Source of the DNA: Clostridiales bacterium
GTDB lineage: Bacteria > Bacillota > Clostridia > Christensenellales > DTU072
Reading direction: 5' to 3'
Assembly: GCA_012838805.1 (NCBI GenBank)
Contig: DUON01000009.1
Span: 1 to 50,868, forward strand
Length of the DNA: 50,868 nucleotides
The notes under the pieces are model-generated. The model had not been told where the DNA came from. It saw only the letters and a list, made by a program, of their open reading frames with translations, and did not search any database. The position numbers and the translations under genes are program-made. Every line of letters starts with the position of its first letter. Positions within the stretch are counted from its first letter, which is position 1. Below, piece by piece: positions 33,401 to 35,082 of this stretch.

Positions 33401-34031
33401 ATCCCATCGCCAGCTTCAAGATATCAATTACTTCTTGCACGCCATCAAAATTTCCAAAATACGGGTCGCCCGCAAGGAATCTTGCCGCCATGACGGGCAG
33501 ATCCAAATCATATTCAAGCAACAGTTCGCCTATAGTCCGTCCAAGATATGAAAGATTGAGTTCTTTCATATAATATCTTTCGCCTTGAACATCTATGTAT
33601 AATACACCTTCAAAATAGTACAAGCCCAATACTATTTCTCCGTGGAAGACGTCCTTTACTTGGATAAAGCCCTGGCTTTTCATGTTGTCTTTCAAATTGA
33701 TATTTGCCTTGACATTGATAGCATAGTCTATGTGCCTGGAGGGAACTACGGAATAGTTATTGAATTTATATGTAATGCCGAATTCAATATTCATCCACTC
33801 GTTGTCCAAAGTGGTTATCCTTTCCATATGGGTCATAGCCGTCCGTATGTGCTGTTGTGCCTCGCTGATATGCATGACCTCGATTTCCCTCTCGCTGGTA
33901 TGGTCGGGTATGCCTCCAGTGGGTCCCTCATAGTTCCTTTCCTCTCTTTCCGAACAGGATATCAGAGCTATGGCAAGCAATGCACAAAGCATAAGGACCA
34001 ATATCTTGAATAATAATAATTTGGGCTTCAT
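6468..34031 (-). CDS. Giant modular surface lipoprotein, 9,187 residues
   Basis: One uninterrupted frame encodes a protein of about 1 MDa. Residues 1-26 are a lipoprotein signal with lipobox ALISC, so Cys26 should be lipidated and the chain exposed outside. Residues about 30-5,240 hold some 14 beta-rich modules of about 255-330 residues. Each has a strand pair like xYIxGxLYIDxxxLGIxKLKVxN and an element like LxxLLGIDL. An E/P-rich linker follows (about 5,241-5,280). Three carboxypeptidase-regulatory/CNA-B-like domains begin near 5,613, 5,757 and 5,860. A hydrophobic helical stretch lies near 6,205-6,250. The last 2,000 residues include Big_4-like Ig domains (near 7,770 and 8,297). At least six clusters of A-W-D-type helical repeats are inserted. 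There is no LPXTG, SLH or dockerin end and no NRPS/PKS domain. The start follows GGAGG by five to six bases, with a consensus promoter upstream. I do not recognise the family; the function is unknown. Confidence 0.9.
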   Translation of the reverse strand: MKPKLLLFKILVLMLCALLAIALISCSEREERNYEGPTGGIPDHTSEREIEVMHISEAQQHIRTAMTHMERITTLDNEWMNIEFGITYKFNNYSVVPSRHIDYAINVKANINLKDNMKSQGFIQVKDVFHGEIVLGLYYFEGVLYIDVQGERYYMKELNLSYLGRTIGELLLEYDLDLPVMAARFLAGDPYFGNFDGVQEVIDILKLAMGYMLFHNGKSTIEYSQDRETQYISHALQINQLLGYLKTKIFIPGVIDMDISWEGFGLPNLDPLLKALLGFDLATLKAKDWPEMSANLFAINQLQDIELADGTSRKEYVFSGMGFSLDCPEIDNGWDIDLRITPMRLTASNENSVPISFVGLNLGAAGEDTIYEKGSIGNLELNTALYINNGANAELTLRQVLGDALDLGAVGDIPLQFKEASEYRFDVNVKLALDMFNNRNSKAEFLITFNGEQFIRGYLIGNPDIIDENMPVDNILYLDLSALKAKEGENIYEIIPNISISGFDIRGQLFESLLGDFLSFFDPFFNDFESPEQAAQYADEEEGGLAIGDLLSIVTKNLITDGSKLTLDLDSESLNQLLGMLLGMELNLAGARLNLDLNNLLSSIKLDMDITEDISFGFQLGGKNYQGEDKPGIKFFTQPEFDFSAIDTPAKRSYFTDVRNISYYNIKLTGEVDLGTNATYPEGEGIDFSGILGGIVQNVFLNFGIQDTLNLKIRYELNTNLNIVNFSDIELALIFYLPEEDEYEEEKFLTLYYVGAEDILYIDLESLHLLKRKIPMLSVVSELPKLKLENVGIRNIFSNMDATNRAEYYTSDGEQIRLEAEDSMDMMWLIGSMISGIVIGRENQEDPAEAIQILVNSQLLTVLLQFMGMDMTAPEVSGSIKLKLYKAMGDYLQIHLGILDSGEKEIEAIYFDLNFIKNIRVQIGRGTPVPGHRAEEYMNIMHWAETLVLAVSTEGYFTLEADGDEVYENTYLNSIFDRLYAGDDISGFMPQLLKSLAIRFHLGGFSLDVGYSIKGNISISNFFQSDLAIVFYDRSTVVTQGGHLTDAYGEETMYEIFIALYLVDNQAYVDLSYFGLPRLALTDVEGTLHEIYAKQWDENYKNAMALKKQIMDEVLQDIMQNTDKTKAYEWDFHYSLVHDSAERSYLTDMYDSFEKMLVQRLKDLNLNQDYQPTQAEMLVIAERAKAMAWDELCKDDQRKKAIFWDNYYRAINEEIENIVQEINYLDSIINNENTPAEERIAATQLKNQMQSRYQDLYNEREAAEVAYDYIQGIYPDDTVIFYKSQAWERHRTNIGVLYNHVTGQTIIDTATGKPRMDVRRADNHIKYMSRDAYNKRYSDDAATWRDVYQNANSQTKSLMDNAYNTVYDEVVTHIVTILPQSAVDSVRERLRIQFRQIYPDDSDEEIESRVENALENALREEAEHRIGNYYENDEILMMAWYVYQSGGSLSNLAPQTNQEIAKIMMAAEDRVLNAVGDPAAVALQMWFGGQRLSIDISSEVMNNLMGILGVNLPLSIRDSYLRIMLDENPSITLGTGADVLMFSLFIGNFSLGVNEEDLHDIEVPNIELYQDGTTNGVPEAIYVKVEGSLFFNNDPVYENENLINFTPFLQELLTVSSFVKEELRDFIDELEESGNYNDTVKLKEAAWNELYAIASTSQTMEMDTVMARVIAEIEKNNENLTEAQRKERAWDALLAGASMFDLERMGVDMLLLFKGESNVSLDFKVEGYLVFADLLSSHFSIELTLNKGDGSEPQLVLLAVYDGMDVYLHTDLFDIGKVKIENVENIVTYWREVFSDLFGADEEEPFSSPQNASSSALYAVDDIITYIDFMFYDGGIAVALAKAALTNVIGFLGIDITPYFEDIDFGANVNLNLTPVEIVLEAYLNILEQRDNYGNLVYERGDKEDYDVHAGLRLGGIDIGFVNKIQTPDPEEYASIDQFERISVSFGGKLDLLLEAPSEGYEFDYLVNMFTNFWLNRNPNIGLLFNIIDNMYALDIYFDLTANINLLTVADFTNIELYFNLTSAEAMEEYNSEINTLNRTRMASFTASDIPLQEAWNAYYDYVVRNNLLSEKQRLDEIYNRVLTENNYAPGDLNLLREAWQTAYGEVGDYILGDILSLYLVIDGEGKADAYLDLQILGIEPLVIRDAINLISGFTGGAQNIGGGKEQAQPAPLNAAWYASALYASQVLINISTDETIASSPILVELTAGAIYGIIGALGFDLEAFLAEGGYHPNIELGLFGDNHLLNIELILEKILGFNFRIDVPSIDITNPRPRVIDESKYFDIDEDWTTIKLAIEGGIDFYADSTSEETDISMGDLLEDLLQNNNLGFDIIIRTLEDIDENITFRLQAVVNIRKILLGDISGLEVMLEAVNSQGDVLLGLYVIREYNQLGETVTNAYVDASSLNVGKLKVENVINEVSDLFSSGAVLSQANNVSIDEFSAIAAIKTQAWYGEPMNAAGEPQTKEYVRAVLGESQGFVMTITAGVVTLFLESLFNDETSIMSRAWEAMIRDDLETERAEELSAAMFELARMDRYLEEARELNEDNDVLRAYEEFWRQSSPAQQAELNQRVAQAISQDPTLTETQAKVIVWNNIYKKLLNDINRLTSDVTKGDVESRSSDEISLILNMDIKSVAWNQWAEDAVFARDQMQRIISDINELYPADSNILNRSRAWAEYRNRYINHPEMLETLDNLFSSIKTNNPNFNDTEVRAEAWSQLYSQRLSDISELNNIYSEMRAKKDGFGLAESEIWDVYYDIWAWETLYQRANNDKRKKMLAFIDDIMPNYTSDQRAARSWKFYSQDIDTALENGFMEDGLRVGYIFRPDESGNWQKIKVTINEQIRLAQIYVDSYTELHNIIMATVNEHVFVEAALLNNDQLFRATLEVANFGLELALDKIEPGFRDLKLDLPESFNPDEYATIDHNISRIYVNLAIDFGWEMSEEAEYNFEALISSLLGDNEAYRGLGLNLIPILKILEEIGTFFRLEIEGNINITNIINSDLHLGLYSLEKYTDYDGNEVVEKNPDSIFSIYYINGDMFLDAESFNIQRAHLVNAMEYFENLFSGMGSTVNNSSPANEQLAAGVLNGYMNYALNAAGDREPIDIQIDKNGIAAYIGSGAVFALLNLLGLDLRYGLESAGDISIDIGLFKDGFLNVEIAFGEVDQNLMPTGEEIRIHLKIRDDFIIDFDGESRRFTPPEEEYVEIRNTVPILGVSTKIIIDLEAGRFYDDRNLLREPLASILQNAGLGEVITAIMLTVTNDQNLVFELDIKANINILSFEHIELQVTISNWKTGKRFARINVNEGNLFIDIRDIEGDRIYIADAFDMLFGEVDEDPLNLSPQNSANNLFLASGPGNNLTLNAFIRRNGLYVLAKRAAFDALLASFNFNNFEIFEELHAKIYAIPENNSMTVGVEIAMGDGYFNETEMDKTLALGLSLNGVRINFEKWPTDTLIVPQRVNYMLLDNINSVSLGAHFRLTLEDEKGVYNFTSLLDQLLGDTNPFARTLAPILALEEDMGDTLYIDIKVTVGLLDILGDLQVQLDIYTANRSFEMLLTYIKGDLYVDASNIGLEKVVITDIPDIIALFTDGAEAPEGSLSNIAYKNYLYYDSLFNSTVDPVELSLQEQMERVTALVKIVLDEEKGLTITLVSGMIKALTRMLGIDLEDYIGGIIEPNVEAGVDNNVRLGVKINLESAEFDNSDLIYLNLLLEDLEGDKLKVWQEWQKDMSVADRIRLREYQKAEAWRIIYADAEGEELIQMDEVLNRIVERYPNYTHAKKLAAAWDRLIFERQTANAIFMEALMGDDEVTARMLAWDRLREIVDSDLQAIMQGIFDELSQEARYSEAWDLLYNKASLSQVQKTVMYEILLLVEGENETWNDDRIKAEAWERYLDTLDDEHPVWNLINTILTYELKGNLFTEKDKKAMGWLRLMDQYKAEFEPYLVSVETELAEDEVILKAYAWEALKDYENARIGLLQELLNNPINGLYKELSDIESLIESAHPSELEALLSERLRILSEINDLEIAIQNIQISLTEMQDIEFEQIGDDDTRKAKAWDLWFLYSLNLDRVKLMNALLKGEAWDYMYSLYVDLGYTDEKEEMETTLNNLHEDDFSFEFFRKAQAWDNLAQSRFSESVGWMSDILTDDDTIIAAFDTLYGEAVERSKNMANIALGIDFFGEEIDVKFENETKYINPQTGELVSTIPELLNKGEQQEYKRYDELKLYLELNASLENSLEEGRLAINDILALFPAIGGIESAVRFTEGHSLLVELSGTIGIDFAKLLSDDLADIDDALRGEINLTYYILDYENEGSPEEFEQVILNVWIIGTDIYIQAEVFDSHLNLHIPDMQLTRMLLNLAGLSEEEGDINPFNSAVYNALPEYKEYKEQQGERIENPFEALYNASNEGFAGNILEAFVRINSQEAGIILSVAFMSEVFMLLMNPDVTSDEFQQIIDKIFTEGKLGVTYGDDFSVGLILEKVREDEDETVGYKLDFSMLHNTYISLDDQVYDEFYNRYSDEYYTDIFDECYTIAEVVQRFTVGASLTLEADFVKHILDWSTLFSVQELPTIFQIRILEAVHGLITINVSMNIDLAGGIGALDLIVEMVNEDNEKILSFYLVTGYITMGEINPSVYIESSLLGIPKLKLDIPSASNFLNISQDLIRNLLIRTDEVSQQMGMPRAIQNSDDPNYDDEDGLQFMGINLGGLFESLSIGKGTLAIVLMPSAIASIISDLFNLPFDEVGDITLELNNLTNTLQLTIPIDAGVRDEEGNTVVPSKLNLGIGISNVKARLGPNDSFFEDIDFSDFESINNFAWAASINSALTVNDDLCALFDLSDITKPLLGMQLQLQSAEELDIQIDFNLSAYVPFNNLNDLRLQLEISQNNKRRIMVAYAGSNTEGNIYIDLNGIGLPAMTTNAINFGKLVEDLLTKMLSREEDEPQNSAYGSYSAPQNSADLVSADGLSQAEIIERMYPDIKDIPFGSNMLLFIGHSHEVSLAITGALLTALLGNLDNVTDGGVPDLILDIPVFDSLKIGYSKDDDLAGIMLVLDEYKSFRINYSFKESRSLMRPISEIVNEMDIIDPKEDAKDRKFDSINIIKSLAFNLEAELRVRTRKEREGYEKSDTIKAMEALIEGLVGMEAGSVDFDLQETVMTFGITIGAAVNFADVSKSKVVFAIRYNDNPLLSIYFIGEQNKIYADMSPLGLFRVSLTGMDVMSLIADIFTEPIFVEGVGIDVENLLQGLLSGDLDLGGEEEEFDETEEPEEPEDPEDPEEPEEPEEPQEPVDPIGTTQEVPTLMLLLTNDEIILSPNTAVLNSFLGGAGIMLPNFADIRLSINTFEGINNFNFNLKIDSLGNGVALNVPPGGLSISFDDSIVKTPHINILKKYGGLAGLTLNKLNGFGADTLALVDSLLDGLKIYNLDVFLDKRTDYWERKEFFIEYPPADTDTGPVYYPDDDSGFNGQLTQRQKTIYNALKAAAQIGEWLGGIDSIWDAIGDAIGTIGELNPDEPTNVPKFFRNRYKRGKLRLSKTPSNAISVDIQTLTWNTGNTQVFIEKHRVLLVLGSQFNIRIPIINLSLPLASWGNNLIGGMMGNAEFENKGIPLPVALYPRTLFAGDEEEEVSTGRLYGQVVDHNGNPVEGARAYVRFERDDEVKEYYATTNELGFYHFLDIICPDPLDFEDEADKAIIEQLQGIDDPGEDGVYVLGTNRYVRKGDLYYDLKNGYDIRIDHPGDSAYSTVFLREVIIGPKEISGAIRKDAIISTVHLGDVTVSGIVRNDRGEAIPFAVVNYNNGGDIEADGEGRYTLEFSVYYTGRDDDHWIRAYATGYEYGEINLTTEKDLYNLLYENQGEVELNNIDLSLVDDGKPVYLTIIGRLVDSSGNPIVESTTEYGMNNIEIWIEYEGHTLGTEDFVDIEPYNFGKGKINVDGNGTFRLESYKDSEEPIYLPTDGTYIVKFRSPVYKNQNAPSFSVSTEIVKDRNYTHNMGLIQLEDRAAHWTDNEPIVKTLQSGEQVLPAMLQRIRIRLGADIKDSEPHNNGLNPDEGWDEDGNPRNSFKDNNNNIKYQNGIADIHNDFTYIEVWLDSGFLNDMLLSVQSMLLNMLGISNIQKFKKVLPIDIAIGDRNDIPGDSDNNKYMGRYNESDMRIYDPMYMTKGSYFQAVNSALAKLPAGLIHFALASILDNMLRDMYFSLGGEDYAIIDLIAMALVEPNLVTGSTLGSVANIVSYIPYVGQILAAVLRVMATILNTVLNQLRKIIGDAGNLISHLLPINLAYNMFDTMDMNNSPLNDYYKTEVLNEGNRSIGGVQVRRDVKYYDSSAYAKVLMDATSTSMLNRITLFLNGASYKYEGEDTKLPSENNYAEDNDSQGDWTTQYWQYTGRVADFNKGQRLNDSNVNYDIRSRVIKETQTIKAGEYLSIQEAINLGSDKPNADESGAQTMQKLMDRWTKANNVNSYLIIEDYALDEDGEEYVYNRIYIYDDASNPKQDFYQELDIKNTGITFRVLGDQFGEEFNKVKHIEKDNTFEYTLMLPPSRITFHDPYDLTDFTMYGGSWATSGGSMHGARRNTDPNFTIFDALPDRTWTNFVDGNSRGSQGIGLFWDLGAVDIDPAGVDFEDGVILPGYALNLTYSEIQVEVERFVLDADDPRIEYLDIPPIDPYDFDEEEYIESLPKMFIYHYYNASSSIIKEKTYIFNKLDWHLDRKTVEGIRTYPSLFYDTEEEPYIWLTYTFDNSPVKPARIKMPLKVVDRTAKSVYANEFTQGDVVVNEGLSLSMGGIRQTDADNPDHEGYHGIVTFSPFDCDDPYRVMSNISRLNVMTQEGLIEDWRILKDSFSEIEMDDGLLSNYEPLDLSQRKYVVSYKIVDNVGLVQTIKILVEIRSKEIVSSDLPSAVQAIPYKAYSGANKLSTLNRLNLPETFTLNYGDGTSGKMSIYKPVEVDGELVYLPGQNEILEYPVVFEADGEVQAYYVVKGDTLTWLIPAMSYTGGQYTAKALVGGDLAKYEMDIKLTQARLDYMRSNYSLTGVKSAVWDDLYRVSSRSVRYEMDELVEELRDQYGYSVTQGKAAAWDEWYQRKDDRYRMDMDIMLLRERLSYSNISLNNAKQVAWDREYAMSYQNELDAMYQRVKQNNPGATDTAIKEVAWDIQLRETANTLQKEIMNQILREVTASEPENIFPKAKAWDNFYNASTRKKAEYDRIIARVRLDNPGYNQNAIKRKAWEKLYEDYTSDHETLEVRINALERIATAIADSLTFNPSQEIRLLDRYSVNFSGIIESNVQVEWLDIEPEDLINNFHGKILYSDVAVVDELFGNQILRNVRITIQKLDINGIQITNNLVLIDPYDQSTIDDYLYQYHDFDPEFSAYKMSLVLTGGILSSRSYWELELDNQGVPKWRFASSGGINYDGSGENKIIITVRNAGYQENPIWRQDVIIDIPEGHIADRTVTSFPAQFGTAEEVKLKSQLSPEDNQIWTLENGVLTIFDAFKMVEIKELYVRFQDQTRLLDAYIDFGEFQEEFYSHEEFILTNGIVVGKGSNLQKFDIKVINSTPRKVYLKEEGGKLKKDIRFFMDKTAGGELVDEVNFESVVFNTYDHIQLPKYALVKFINNGASEILPLDTVWTNVDEYDNLSESTVATAKIGNEIFGYIYHTVELNLSPEEIDISAIPRVNLPDEISIMPYVDLQSQLQPYLTQIVNTYNPLTGLGVKSNYLMNVIVDDISFPGYKENGYREQVYYVNFHVGITTQFDTKNGVTNFEIRQAKRVKVYVQEMIAQSLSEQIVGSIYDKIDFEEYSRASVLFSNGSEEVVDLSWDVSNLRYNFLGGVYYVLATIAQGTQIEQTFEVPIQINPSQLRSIIALSPEEAEEQDIEFDYNRLDLNEDGTISRLLIEPFEGFVGLPQMVKAKFRNSEEEVLVYVEWSFNHIVQIMSIGGGEFTKANQNAAIATIYMLENQTIKENGEEKEVQVRVAQQSIEVDVFVYDRTIIEYQVSYLEEGDDFVIIDDQPNKNEYNPSYLFVDGVIPINPYQKAYSEVFDSPDFAYFRRAKIILNNMGADGMPYDTAQPEIVFELAQKNYVIYDRATGLPTNVKNLYTGRDVVVNLRVGIDEPSIAPDARVLTIGKNGKSMEARIMDMTYSKGLDKNEYFVDVYGVITEKDGNQYSHFVDFEPTVSDKLIEGKDYARFGELATYRFDEIRYDDKHINTRFIDGRERGKIGFSGGTARIYAIFGNEFGGEQTHIINIHYVDRTINRLFEPDPAIVPYYEKVVDPTDEMSFSFVFDPFKPYVNTTQPLGAGEQGYLALGSRGTTILFNDGTTLDLSSEENISRANIQVLWDDSDVRIRVAGGYYSVEAIVGEGPTEQRITYPVMFKSRKVKTSVDIFGYQEGFKGIFKDGAESEILKVYDFLEQPNLTKAIGENLFVNAGEKFRVYFEGFDDEYMEFTMGQFAGEPEGDKRVVRSYRGLGAEKELVSTFELATEEYNKLLMSFAIDPSRPLSYKGGEMRFYMTMPGFAMGEDGQQKATISVKIKEQYIATIRQAQMDNRNPASASHIQVEGRNHNAITYTEGDLNSYHITKPYYYITRGGVPMPDYIWIYVTTKEWRQRIDNQEATVTYDANGVATAQYTDTETGQTYQTQLEAYYVNAIWSGGSRGRVYVNYYDEEVKTTMTMDIDNQPYTFKFTCTPYIYDENKPLYDPQTDELTPIDGFRTGINYGPEDVILMPVSKGERGEIEQSEIGKIEVIYVDDDGTGDPISYVEFDPALHDYDKYGLRIKFSALDEYVIITKVQGGGTYFDNFNKWYFGDVTFGMANQYATMTLGGRGGQLIRWRFTQLSNRKWVNTNVPSLVSVFNEYTFPDVFVQYFSTGQGQALQPGVEIPLKLTNFRTPMGDEMNPTENMPGVLPENYNQNQSFKSKDLEDWYNKKSRKINVHTFTTAENQIQPKYSIALVDWGIDQYCAYPEDLDSIGGTIILAGCSTYVHNLKDRTDENPDRIHEGLVDNTFNLDANGNQRPGVDNAPDNPIAYLVNPDHINAYPNSPLSLDMGWTYPAGMGTGSAGSEISGSFYYSRQYRSRQNQVPEIRIKRGTRFQLHNLPLFEIYYHFEDPWLIPIGTTTRWQKTLTYVNWQDLDVYYRPNEAGWAHTGNPNDYGEQLGRYESNRYKLINTFVPIDTIYTLVANMPFPSPSGLDYNGAQVVVKLRIVP
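12396..12965 (-). repeat. Regular 38-residue AWD helical repeat, cluster F (W7023-W7212)
   Basis: Six units have their key tryptophans at residues 7023, 7061, 7100, 7136, 7174 and 7212. The codon steps are 114, 117, 108, 114 and 114 bases, or 38, 39, 36, 38 and 38 residues. Each unit reads roughly xAWDxxY followed by a polar helix, an MD or LD, a second amphipathic helix, then NPGx or a similar turn and AIK. This is the clearest cluster. It lies outside the beta-modules, in the C-terminal third. Confidence 0.75.
18200..18308 (-). repeat. E/P-rich linker encoded by a 9-bp tandem repeat
   Basis: Bases on the plus strand repeat GGCTCTTCG with small changes, encoding P-E-E and P-E-D triplets at about residues 5,241-5,280 of the giant protein. 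It is a stiff, charged spacer between the beta-modules and the later domains. Such short tandem repeats can vary in copy number. Confidence 0.8.
21681..22817 (-). repeat. AWD helical cluster E (W3739-W4117)
   Basis: About ten units (AWRIIY, AWDRLI, AWDRLR, AWDLLY, AWERYL, GWLRLM, AWEALK, AWDLWF, AWDYMY, AWDNLA) are mostly 25-42 residues apart. A gap of about 94 residues between W3956 and W4050 is filled by a coiled-coil-like stretch rich in E, L, I and S. The cluster is inserted after the LIYLNLLLEDLEGD strand of a module. Confidence 0.6.
25647..26516 (-). repeat. AWD helical cluster D (W2506-W2795)
   Basis: About nine helical units include RAWEAM, VWNNIY, AWNQWA, AWAEYR, AWSQLY, IWDVYY, AWETLY and SWKFYS. 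From W2635 to W2795 the steps are 38, 41, 36, 9 and 36 residues. The cluster follows a VVTLFLESLF element, the place where other modules run LLxLLGIDL. Confidence 0.6.
27732..27866 (-). repeat. AWD helical cluster C (W2056, W2100)
   Basis: Two helical units (EAWNAYY and EAWQTAY) are 44 residues apart. They are inserted in the loop between the FTNIELYFNL strand and the LSLYLVIDG strand of a module, a hairpin loop that is short in other copies. Confidence 0.55.
28962..29093 (-). repeat. AWD helical cluster B (W1647, W1690)
   Basis: Two helical units (AAWNELY and RAWDALL) are 43 residues apart. They sit between the FxxLLxxLL element and the following GxDMLLLF strand of one beta-module. Confidence 0.55.
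29712..30746 (-). repeat. AWD helical cluster A (giant protein, W1096-W1440)
   Basis: Irregular helical repeats carry the motif [AQEF]-W-[DER]-x-x-[YRC], including QWDENY, EWDFHY, AWDELC, FWDNYY, AWERHR, TWRDVY and AWYVYQ. The cluster follows directly on the AYVDLSYFGLPRL strand pair of a beta-module, in the linker that elsewhere is a short NSA-type loop. Confidence 0.6.
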
Positions 34032-34058
34032 TTTAACCTCCAGCTGCCGCTATCGCAA

Positions 34059-34079
34059 AAAGGGCATACTATCCCCTTT
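34059..34079 (-). promoter_or_regulatory. Weak leader hairpin ahead of the giant gene
   Basis: On the minus strand AAAGGG and CCCTTT form a 6-bp stem with a 9-base loop, followed by two more T residues. It lies in the predicted leader between the transcription start (near 34086) and the ATG. It could act as a weak attenuator, or be chance. Confidence 0.25.
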
Positions 34080-34092
34080 ATGTCATATTATA

Positions 34093-34122
34093 ATTATACT
34101 CTCACAAATCTCCGTATGTCAA
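34093..34122 (-). promoter_or_regulatory. Consensus promoter of the giant gene
   Basis: On the minus strand a perfect TTGACA (34117-34122) and a perfect TATAAT (34093-34098) are 18 bases apart. The start should be near 34086, giving a leader of about 55 bases that ends with GGAGG before the ATG at 34031. The rest of 34123-34278 is AT-rich with no clear terminator for the upstream operon. Confidence 0.8.
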
Positions 34123-34278
34123 TAATTACATTAAAATCCTTATATATTAATTAAGACTTAAAGATAAAGTAAAATAAAGGTTAATCTCAAGTAAATTTAA
34201 ACAAAAATTGCTTAAAGCTGTCTTAACCCGCCTTTTATCTTTCCAAAATCGGTTTTACTTTATTTTAATGAAAAGGGC

Positions 34279-35082
34279 TTAGACCAATATCTCCCTCTTA
34301 AAATTCTCTATTTTTTGTAAAATGAATTTTTTCAATTCCAAATCGTCATCTTCAATAAGGGGCGTCAAATCTATGGCGAAAGAGGACATCTCCAAGGTAT
34401 CCACATTGTGAGAACGGTAAAAAACAGCGTTGGCAAGCCTTCTTCCTTCGGCTCCGAGGTCGTACCTCTTGCCGCCTTCAATCTGTGTTTTATGGACAGC
34501 AAGGACATCCCTCAAAAGCTCCCTATATCCCGACAAATCAAACACTACCTTGTCTTTGTCGCTCAACCAGTCGAGGTCCCGCCAGCATTCGCAGCCGTAT
34601 AGTTTTTTGGGCCTAAGCTCCATGTCAAGCTCCCGCAATGCCCTCAAAGCGCACTTCAGCACGCTGATATGCGTCCTGTGCTTGTCGGCGGGGTTATGGG
34701 TATAGACCACTTTGGGCTTTATTTGTGATAAAATCTCCACCAAATCATTCATGACCGCGGGGTTGCAGTCATGTATTTCCCTGCTTGGATAGTTGAGCAT
34801 GACAAGCTTGGCGTATCTGCCTATCTTCGCCGCCTCTATCTGTTCTTTTTGTCTTTCTTTGGACATCTGTTCATTAGTAAAATTTTGATATCTTCCGCTT
34901 CGCGGACTGCCTCCGCCGTCGCTGACAATTACAGCGACCAGTCCCTTTTGTTCATCGTCATAACAGTTGACAATGCCTTGCGGACACATTATTTCCACAT
35001 CGTCTTGATGTGACGCGATAACCAAATGCGTATATACCTTTTTTTCTCCCTCAAAAATAACCGCTCTTTTGTTCAGATTCAT
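34279..35082 (-). CDS. PIG-L/LmbE family zinc N-deacetylase
   Basis: This 267-residue protein carries the PIG-L motifs: ASHQDDVE (23-30), with His25 and Asp28 as predicted metal ligands and Asp27 as general base, and THNPADKHRTH (128-138), whose last histidine completes the zinc site. The family removes acetyl groups from N-acetylglucosamine-type sugars on lipids, thiols or small molecules. No signal peptide is seen, so the enzyme should be cytoplasmic. Its ATG overlaps the stop of the upstream gene as ATGA, so it is translationally coupled as the last gene of the four-gene operon from 42544. The context, with a mutarotase-fold protein and two surface lipoproteins, suggests sugar chemistry for a surface molecule; the substrate is unknown. 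Confidence 0.85.
   Translation of the reverse strand: MNLNKRAVIFEGEKKVYTHLVIASHQDDVEIMCPQGIVNCYDDEQKGLVAVIVSDGGGSPRSGRYQNFTNEQMSKERQKEQIEAAKIGRYAKLVMLNYPSREIHDCNPAVMNDLVEILSQIKPKVVYTHNPADKHRTHISVLKCALRALRELDMELRPKKLYGCECWRDLDWLSDKDKVVFDLSGYRELLRDVLAVHKTQIEGGKRYDLGAEGRRLANAVFYRSHNVDTLEMSSFAIDLTPLIEDDDLELKKFILQKIENFKREILV

Larger units (their letters stand above)
18310..33944 (-). repeat. About 14 tandem beta-rich modules in the giant protein
   Basis: The hallmark strand pair (for example LYIDLESL, AYVDLSYFGLPRL, AYVDASSLNVGKLKVEN, LYVDASNIGLEKV, VYIESSLLGIPKLKL, IYIDLNGIGLP) recurs near residues 145, 474, 760, 1067, 1765, 2130, 2395, 3030, 3301, 3554, 4321, 4620, 4889 and 5184. Spacing is about 255-330 residues where no helical cluster intervenes. 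Copies are diverged, so this is old duplication. The hydrophobic-polar alternation and the short YYxxGxxYxD element recall LppX/LolA/DUF6612-type half-barrels that hold lipid; that resemblance is by eye. Confidence 0.7.

Noticed and set aside
6468..34031. Giant gene as a polyketide or non-ribosomal peptide synthetase
   Set aside because: There is no adenylation, condensation, ketosynthase or carrier-protein motif; the chain begins with a lipoprotein signal and is beta-rich and exported.
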